NCBI GenBank assembly: GCA_035771165.1
Contig: JAWNZC010000309.1
Location: forward strand, 1-64,000
Direction: 5' to 3'
Length of the DNA stretch: 64,000 bases
From: Paragorgia papillata
Taxonomy: Eukaryota; Cnidaria; Anthozoa; Scleralcyonacea; Coralliidae
Part shown: positions 55,901 to 64,000 of the stretch, piece after piece
Numbering within the stretch: the stretch's first letter is position 1
Layout of the letters: each line of letters begins with the position of its first letter
Position numbers and translations under genes: made by a program
The notes under the pieces: generated by a model
What the model was told of the DNA's origin: nothing
Database searches by the model: none
What the model saw: only the letters and a program-made list of their open reading frames with translations

Positions 55901-58900
55901 TACCCCTATATCAAAGTTAGACCCATTTTTACATAACATACTTCGATTAGCTCGATTGATCTGAAATTTCAGTATTATACTGCATTACATGATTAAAGAT
56001 GATGTGCAAAATTTCAGACTGAAATTCGATCGCGAAGTTTGTGTTCAATAACACTGTGGGGTCATAACACTGTAGTTATATACCCCTATATCAAAGTTAG
56101 ACCCATTTTTACATAACATACTTCGATTAGCTCGATTGATCTGAAATTTCAGTATTATACTGCATTACATGATTAAAGATGATGTGCAAAATTTCAGACT
56201 GAAATTCGATCGCGAAGTTTGTGTTCAATAACACTGTGGGGTCATAACACTGTAGTTATATACCCCTATATCAAAGTTAGACCCATTTTTACATAACATA
56301 CTTCGATTAGCTCGATTGATCTGAAATTTCAGTATTATACTGCATTACATGATTAAAGATGATGTGCAAAATTTCAGACTGAAATTCGATCGCGAAGTTT
56401 GTGTTCAATAACACTGTGGGGTCATAACACTGTAGTTATATACCCCTATATCAAAGTTAGACCCATTTTTACATAACATACTTCGATTAGCTCGATTGAT
56501 CTGAAATTTCAGTATTATACTGCATTACATGATTAAAGATGATGTGCAAAATTTCAGACTGAAATTCGATCGCGAAGTTTGTGTTCAATAACACTGTGGG
56601 GTCATAACACTGTAGTTATATACCCCTATATCAAAGTTAGACCCATTTTTACAATAACATACTTCGATTAGCTCGATTGATCTGAAATTTCAGTATTATA
56701 CTGCATTACATGATTAAAGATGATGTGCAAAATTTTCAGACTGAAATTCGATCGCGAAGTTTGTGTTCAATAACACTGTGGGGTCATAACACTGTAGTTA
56801 TATACCCCTATATCAAAGTTAGACCCATTTTTACATAACATACTTCGATTAGCTCGATTGATCTGAAATTTCAGTATTATACTGCATTACATGATTAAAG
56901 ATGATGTGCAAAATTTCAGACTGAAATTCGATCGCGAAGTTTGTGTTCAATAACACTGTGGGGTCATAACACTGTAGTTATTATACCCCTATATCAAAGT
57001 TAGACCCATTTTTACATAACATACTTCGATTAGCTCGATTGATCTGAAATTTCAGTATTATACTGCATTACATGATTAAAGATGATGTGCAAAATTTCAG
57101 AATGAAATTCGATCGCGAAGTTTGTGTTCAATAACACTGTGGGGTCATAACACTGTAGTTATATACCCCTATATCAAAGTTAGACCCATTTTTACATAAC
57201 ATACTTCGATTAGCTCGATTGATCTGAAATTTCAGTATTATACTGCATTACATGATTAAAGATGATGTGCAAAATTTCAGACTGAAATTCGATCGCGAAG
57301 TTTGTGTTCAATAACACTGTGGGGTCATAACACTGTAGTTTATATACCCCTATATCAAAGTTAGACCCATTTTTACATAACATACTTCGATTAGCTCGAT
57401 TGATCTGAAATTTCAGTATTATACTGCATTACATGATTAAAGATGATGTGCAAAATTTCAGACTGAAATTCGATCGCGAAGTTTGTGTTCAATAACACTG
57501 TGGGGTCATAACACTGTAGTTATATACCCCTATATCAAAGTTAGACCCATTTTTACATAACATACTTCGATTAGCTCGATTGATCTGAAATTTCAGTATT
57601 ATACTGCATTACATGATTAAAGATGATGTGCAAAATTTCAGACTGAAATTCGATCGCGAAGTTTGTGTTCAATAACACTGTGGGGTCATAACACTGTAGT
57701 TATATACCCCTATATCAAAGTTAGACCCATTTTTACATAACATACTTCGATTAGCTCGATTGATCTGAAATTTCAGTATTATACTGCATTACATGATTAA
57801 AGATGATGTGCAAAATTTCAGACTGAAATTCGATCGCGAAGTTTGTGTTCAATAACACTGTGGGGTCATAACACTGTAGTTATATACCCCTATATCAAAG
57901 TTAGACCCATTTTTACATAACATACTTCGATTAGCTCGATTGATCTGAAATTTCAGTATTATACTGCATTACATGATTAAAGATGATGTGCAAAATTTCA
58001 GACTGAAATTCGATCGCGAAGTTTGTGTTCAATAACACTGTGGGGTCATAACACTGTAGTTATATACCCCCTATATCAAAGTTAGACCCATTTTTACATA
58101 ACATACTTCGATTAGCTCGATTGATCTGAAATTTCAGTATTATACTGCATTACATGATTAAAGATGATGTGCAAAATTTCAGACTGAAATTCGATCGCGA
58201 AGTTTGTGTTCAATAACACTGTGGGGTCATAACACTGTAGTTATATACCCCTATATCAAAGTTAGACCCATTTTTACATAACATACTTCGATTAGCTCGA
58301 TTGATCTGAAATTTCAGTATTATACTGCATTACATGATTAAAGATGATGTGCAAAATTTCAGACTGAAATTCGATCGCGAAGTTTGTGTTCAATAACACT
58401 GTGGGGTCATAACACTGTAGTTATATACCCCTATATCAAAGTTAGACCCATTTTTACATAACATACTTCGATTAGCTCGATTGATCTGAAATTTCAGTAT
58501 TATACTGCATTACATGATTAAAGATGATGTGCAAAATTTCAGACTGAAATTCGATCGCGAAGTTTGTGTTCAATAACACTGTGGGGTCATAACACTGTAG
58601 TTATATACCCCTATATCAAAGTTAGACCCATTTTTACATAACATACTTCGATTAGCTCGATTGATCTGAAATTTCAGTATTATACTGCATTACATGATTA
58701 AAGATGATGTGCAAAATTTCAGACTGAAATTCGATCGCGAAGTTTGTGTTCAATAACACTGTGGGGTCATAACACTGTAGTTATAATACCCCTATATCAA
58801 AGTTAGACCCATTTTTACATAACATACTTCGATTAGCTCGATTGATCTGAAATTTCAGTATTATACTGCATTACATGATTAAAGATGATGTGCAAAATTT

Positions 58901-61066
58901 CAGACTGAAATTCGATCGCGAAGTTTGTGTTCAATAACACTGTGGGGTCATAACACTGTAGTTATATACCCCTATATCAAAGTTAGACCCATTTTTACAT
59001 AACATACTTCGATTAGCTCGATTGATCTGAAATTTCAGTATTATACTGCATTACATGATTAAAGATGATGTGGCAAAATTTCAGACTGAAATTCGATCGC
59101 GAAGTTTGTGTTCAATAAACACTGTGGGGTCATAACACTGTAGTTATATACCCCTATATCAAAGTTAGACCCATTTTTACATAACATACTTCGATTAGCT
59201 CGATTGATCTGAAATTTCAGTATTATACTGCATTACATGATTAAAGATGATGTGCAAAATTTCAGAATGATATTCGATCGCGAAGTTTGTGTTCAATAAC
59301 ACTGTGGGGTCATAACACTGTAGTTATATACCCCTATATCAAAGTTAGACCCATTTTTACATAACATACTTCGATTAGCTCGATTGATCTGAAATTTCAG
59401 TATTATACTGCATTACATGATTAAAGATGATGTGCAAAATTTCAGACTGAAATTCGATCGCGAAGTTTGTGTTCAATAACACTGTGGGGTCATAACACTG
59501 TAGTTATATACCCCTATATCAAAGTTAGACCCATTTTTACATAACATACTTCGATTAGCTCGATTGATCTGAAATTTCAGTATTATACTGCATTACATGA
59601 TTAAAGATGATGTGCAAAATTTCAGACTGAAATTCGATCGCGAAGTTTGTGTTCAATAACACTGTGGGGTCATAACACTGTAGTTATATACCCCTATATC
59701 AAAGTTAGACCCATTTTTACATAACATACTTCGATTAGCTCGATTGATCTGAAATTTCAGTATTATACTGCATTACATGATTAAAGATGATGTGCAAAAT
59801 TTCAGACTGAAATTCGATCGCGAAGTTTGTGTTCAATAACACTGTGGGGTCATAACACTGTAGTTATATACCCCTATATCAAAGTTAGACCCATTTTTAC
59901 ATAACATAATTCGATTAGCTCGATTGATCTGAAATTTCAGTATTATACTGCATTACATGATTAAAGATGATGTGCAAAATTTCAGACTGAAATTCGATCG
60001 CGAAGTTTGTGTTCAATAACACTGTGGGGTCATAACACTGTAGTTATTATACCCCTATATCAAAGTTAGACCCATTTTTACATAACATACTTCGATTAGC
60101 TCGATTGATCTGAAATTTCAGTATTATACTGCATTACATGATTAAAGATGATGTGCAAAATTTCAGACTGAAATTCGATCGCGAAGTTTGTGTTCAATAA
60201 CACTGTGGGGTCATAACACTGTAGTTATATACCCCTATATCAAAGTTAGACCCATTTTTACATAACATACTTCGATTAGCTCGATTGATCTGAAATTTCA
60301 GTATTATACTGCATTACATGATTAAAGATGATGTGCAAAATTTCAGACTGAAATTCGATCGCGAAGTTTGTGTTCAATAACACTGTGGGGTCATAACACT
60401 GTAGTTATATACCCCTATATCAAAGTTAGACCCATTTTTACATAACATACTTCGATTAGCTCGATTGATCTGAAATTTCAGTATTATACTGCATTACATG
60501 ATTAAAGATGATGTGCAAAATTTCAGACTGAAATTCGATCGCGAAGTTTGTGTTCAATAACACTGTGGGGTCATAACACTGTAGTTATATACCCCTATAT
60601 CAAAGTTAGACCCATTTTTACATAACATACTTCGATTAGCTCGATTGATCTGAAATTTCAGTCTTATACTGCATTACATGATTAAAGATGATGTGCAAAA
60701 TTTCAGACTGAAATTCGATCGCGAAGTTTGTGTTCAATAACACTGTGGGGTCATAACACTGTAGTTATATACCCCTATATCAAAGTTAGACCCATTTTTA
60801 CATAACATACTTCGATTAGCTCGATTGATCTGAAATTTCAGTATTATACTGCATTACATGATTAAAGATGATGTGCAAAATTTCAGACTGAAATTCGATC
60901 GCGAAGTTTGTGTTCAATAACACTGTGGGGTCATAACACTGTAGTTATATACCCCTATATCAAAGTTAGACCCATTTTTACATAACATACTTCGATTAGC
61001 TCGATTGATCTGAAATTTCAGTATTATACTGCATTACATGATTAAAGATGATGTGCAAAATTTCAG
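43920..61066. repeat. 180-bp satellite, main array, about 95 units
   Basis: The unit is about 180 bp: atatacccctatatcaaagt, then a segment ending cagtattatactgc, then cattacatgattaaagatga, then tcagactgaaattcgatcgc, then caataacactgtggggtcat and aacactgtagtt. Each unit holds a perfect 12-bp palindrome (ctgaaatttcag) and a near palindrome (aatttcagactgaaatt). The sequence is very uniform (most units differ by 0-3 bases). Minor classes have gtattatacccc at the junction (+4 bp), gtgtgttcaat, or tttgtacat. The array stops at tttcagagaaac, after which the sequence is unique. No frame of note crosses it. Confidence 0.97.
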
Positions 61067-64000
61067 AGAAACTTAATTTTCTCACTTGTGTCATAACACT
61101 GTATATTGTATTTAAAGCCATAGACTATGAAAGTGATAGTGGTTTTAACTTTGGAATTGGAATTCAGTTGCCGAGACGGTAGCAAAAGATGATCCTTGGC
61201 CCGAAGAAATCGTGTTTCACACACATTTCGGACTGTCCGCTAAAGTCGCCTGACTAAACAGTCGGTAATACTCTAGGGGACGCCAAGAATCATGATAATA
61301 CCGACGAAAAATGTGTTGTTACGATTGGGGAGCGTGCCACGCTCGAACACACACACCTATTCCTCATTTAGCAACATCATCAAGCCGAAAATACATCCAC
61401 AACAAATACCGATTGATATTGGATAATGATAGTGTTGCGTAGAACCTATGGGGAACTATCTCCTCGGATGTCAGTCACGGGATTTCGACAACACAAGTGT
61501 TCGGATCTATTCTTCCTCAAAGATTCATTGGGAGAAAATTGTATTACAAGCAAAATTTGACAACCAACTGAAAGTGTGATGGTAAACCGAAATTTGGTGT
61601 AATTCTGAGGAACAACCTCGTCGTGTGAATGTATGCTGGGCAGGTTTGGTTTAGAGCTCGGATGTCAGAGCTCTTTTAACTATTTTGATTAAATTGAGAC
61701 CAGAATTTGAGCCAGAGACAGACGAGATATCAAGTTTTAATTTACAAACAGAACTATCCATAATAGATGCATGTGTCAGATTTCAAACTGTTGCAGGGAT
61801 TGATATAACTGATAATTTGTATTCCTCTTTGTCACCATAACATGAATAAATATCTACAGCTTACTTGAATTTTATGTATTGTACATAAACTTGTATGGCC
61901 ATGGTGATTTTCAATAATTATATGAGTGTCATAACTGTTAAACCTTGCCTGAGACTCTGCAGTAGCTATCCAGAAAAAAATTCTATATCAGTTGACCAAA
62001 ATCAGCTGTTAGCTATAGAACATGACTTTCAGGGCAATGCTTTATGGTGGATATCCACTGTCAGCAAACAAGGACCAGGTCATCCCATATCATTATATGA
62101 AATAGACTCATTAAATTATCCATATTTGGTCTTTGGTGGTAAACAAACCCCAGTGTGCACACCTGACTCCAAATAGTGCAATAATGTATTGGTACATTTT
62201 TAATACAACAGAATTAAAACATAGTTTGCATATAGATGTATAGACCCAGAGGAATATAGTGTTTGATCATAAAGATGTAATGCTATGTGGATCCAATGTG
62301 TTGTCTCATGAATGGTGCCATTTCATCTGAGCAACTATGCTTTCCTGCACTTATGGCTATATATCATAAAACCATAGTCATAAAAAGCACCTTATACGGT
62401 AATATGATGTACACAATATATTAAATCTCAAAAGAACATCCACTTTGAGCAATCAATAATAGCTTCAGTACTCAAAATAATTCATTCGAAAAATTATTTT
62501 GTATGTTTTGAATTGGGGTAACATAACACTGTATAATTAATTATATATACTTTATAGGCAACTGTACAGTCTATTAAATATAAATATTTTTGGTTATTTA
62601 CAACTGTACATGTTTGTAAATTGCGGAAGCAAAACACAAATGGTTATAATTGTAGTATTGTAACCTAATTTTTCCTGTATAATTCCAATAAATACAGTTG
62701 TGAGTATTATCCTGTGGCAAAATACAAATACTAGTATTTGCTATTAAGCATTTGTGTGCATGTATATACCGGAACAATTTGGTCTTTTATTCACGACGAT
62801 TGTACAAAACCATGTGTGTGTGTAGCATTTAGAGGGGGGAGAGTGTGGCGGGAGGAACATAAAAAACAATTATGTCCAACCAGTAAATAGATGTATGAAA
62901 GAACTAATCACAAAGAGCCCAAATGTAATTCCAACATTACCACTTTCATCTGGAATCCAGGTGTCACTGTTCTTGTACATGGCAGCTGTAAACAGACCCA
63001 ATATACACCCCCATGCACACATTGTGGTGATGGTGTTTCATACCATGTCTTTAATTATATTGAGAATTTTTATTTTATTACATGGTATGGAGGAGGGTAA
63101 TAAATTGTAAAATATGTGAGAAATAAATTCCAAATGAATCACAAGGGTAACATGTTCAAAATTCAATAAAATATGTTAAGCATTTAATACTAAAAATCTC
63201 TAAAAAAGGTACACAATTTGGTAACTGGAAAAAAAAATGACTTAACTGCAAACGAATCGTATAACATCACAGAAAACAAATTATTATGCAACATATTTTA
63301 AAACTGGGAGAATTATCAGTTCAATTTATCCTTAGAATATAAACTAAATACCAATAGTTTCAAACCGCAACCTACAACACTAATATAATTATATATTTTG
63401 TACGCCTTGGCCTATTGAGCTACTGGCAGTTATCGAGAAATGGAATATTTTTCTACTTCGGCGTGTGGAAAGATGGATTTTGGCAAACCTAAAGGTCTCA
63501 CATCCCGCTATTACGTTGCACTCAAACTCTAAAATTCACTGAAATTACAATTCTATGAACACGTCTTTATCACTTTCTACTTCAGACAAAAAACCAACTC
63601 ATTATCGTCAAAAACGTTCAAAACTCAGTGTCTTTTTGTCGGATGAATTTTATATCACATTTATCCACGATGATAATCCGAATCTTATGATCATTTAATG
63701 CTCACTTTGTACGAAGACTAACCGTGCCGCGTGAAGATACTAGGAGCAAATTTTCAAGATGGCGTGACACCAACCAGTGTACAAATAACAAAAATCCGTA
63801 TATAAAAAGCGACGTTTATACCTTGACAACGTTTCAATTCAACATGAAAAAATCAGTAGTATTAAAAAACTTTGCGCTCATTTTGGCTTTGGACGAACAA
63901 TTAGAGTATTGCCCTAAAGTGCCCCTTTCATCTTTATCTGCACGTTCATTGGCGTAGAAAACTTGCTTTAAAAAATCACAACATTGGCTATTTCTCTGCA
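61067..64000. other. Single-copy flank without a convincing gene
   Basis: Composition changes to ordinary A/T-moderate sequence. Short frames exist (61895-62176, 62891-63110, 63724-63957) but lack domains and look random. A cataacactgtat word just after the array (61089-61102) and again near 62522 recalls the satellite tail. A caagatggcg word at 63757 resembles a promoter-type YY1 site or start context. Confidence 0.45.

Noticed and set aside
36353..61066. CRISPR array
   Set aside because: The repeats are continuous 180-bp units without unique spacers, in a eukaryotic sequence.
63753..63764. ttcaagatggcg word as a third transposon end
   Set aside because: No CACGGCG terminus or satellite is near. 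The word is common as a YY1-like promoter motif.
61895..63957. Short frames in the right flank as host genes
   Set aside because: They lack recognisable domains and splice context. One ATG in a good context (63759) is followed at once by a stop.

Overview
The window is a piece of an animal (metazoan) nuclear genome, very probably an invertebrate, holding a decayed adenovirus-related integrated virus of the Polinton/Maverick (adintovirus) type. Beside it lies a long satellite array that carries a two-gene DNA transposon. No bacterial or organellar signals were seen. The organism cannot be named from the sequence.

Layout. 1-3060: AT-rich, no confident gene. About 3.0-35.8 kb: Polinton-like block. 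Its left half, on +, carries hypothetical genes, a retroviral-type integrase (6.7-7.6 kb), a single-jelly-roll penton-like capsid protein (7.6-8.5 kb), a small basic core-type protein and the major capsid protein (MCP). The MCP gene (9763-16200) is cut by a 5.1-kb DIRS/Ngaro-like tyrosine-recombinase retrotransposon (10459-15567) that lies between two codons and is bounded by CCA on both sides. After the MCP come an acidic protein, a lysine-rich protein and an adenain/Ulp1-like protease on +. Then, on the minus strand, come two basic glycine-rich virion-type proteins, the packaging ATPase and a protein-primed family B DNA polymerase. The accessory half (24-35.8 kb) holds a SET-domain protein, a DEDD-exonuclease-like gene, a Fic-domain protein, a weak Bcl-2-like tail-anchored protein, a multi-part gene duplicated at 4.4-5.5 kb, and many small unknown genes. 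It also has a 94-bp tandem repeat and a set of long inverted repeats.

36353-61066: a satellite of about 180-bp units, roughly 100 copies. It is interrupted at 37340-43919 by a 6.6-kb transposon with CACGGCG termini and an AAA target duplication. This transposon encodes a + strand protein of unknown role and a minus-strand, multi-exon transposase-like protein with two FYR-like domains at its N-terminus and a zinc knuckle at its C-terminus. It contains three smaller inverted-repeat elements. 61067-64000: single-copy flank without a convincing gene.

How the parts fit. Integrase, polymerase, ATPase, protease and the two capsid proteins are the standard Polinton replication and virion module. The small basic proteins share repeated Gly-Gly sites that could be targets of the viral protease. 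The protease has Arg where the catalytic His is expected, the MCP is interrupted, and most large genes have frame breaks. The copy therefore looks dead, although many breaks lie in homopolymers and some may be base-calling errors.
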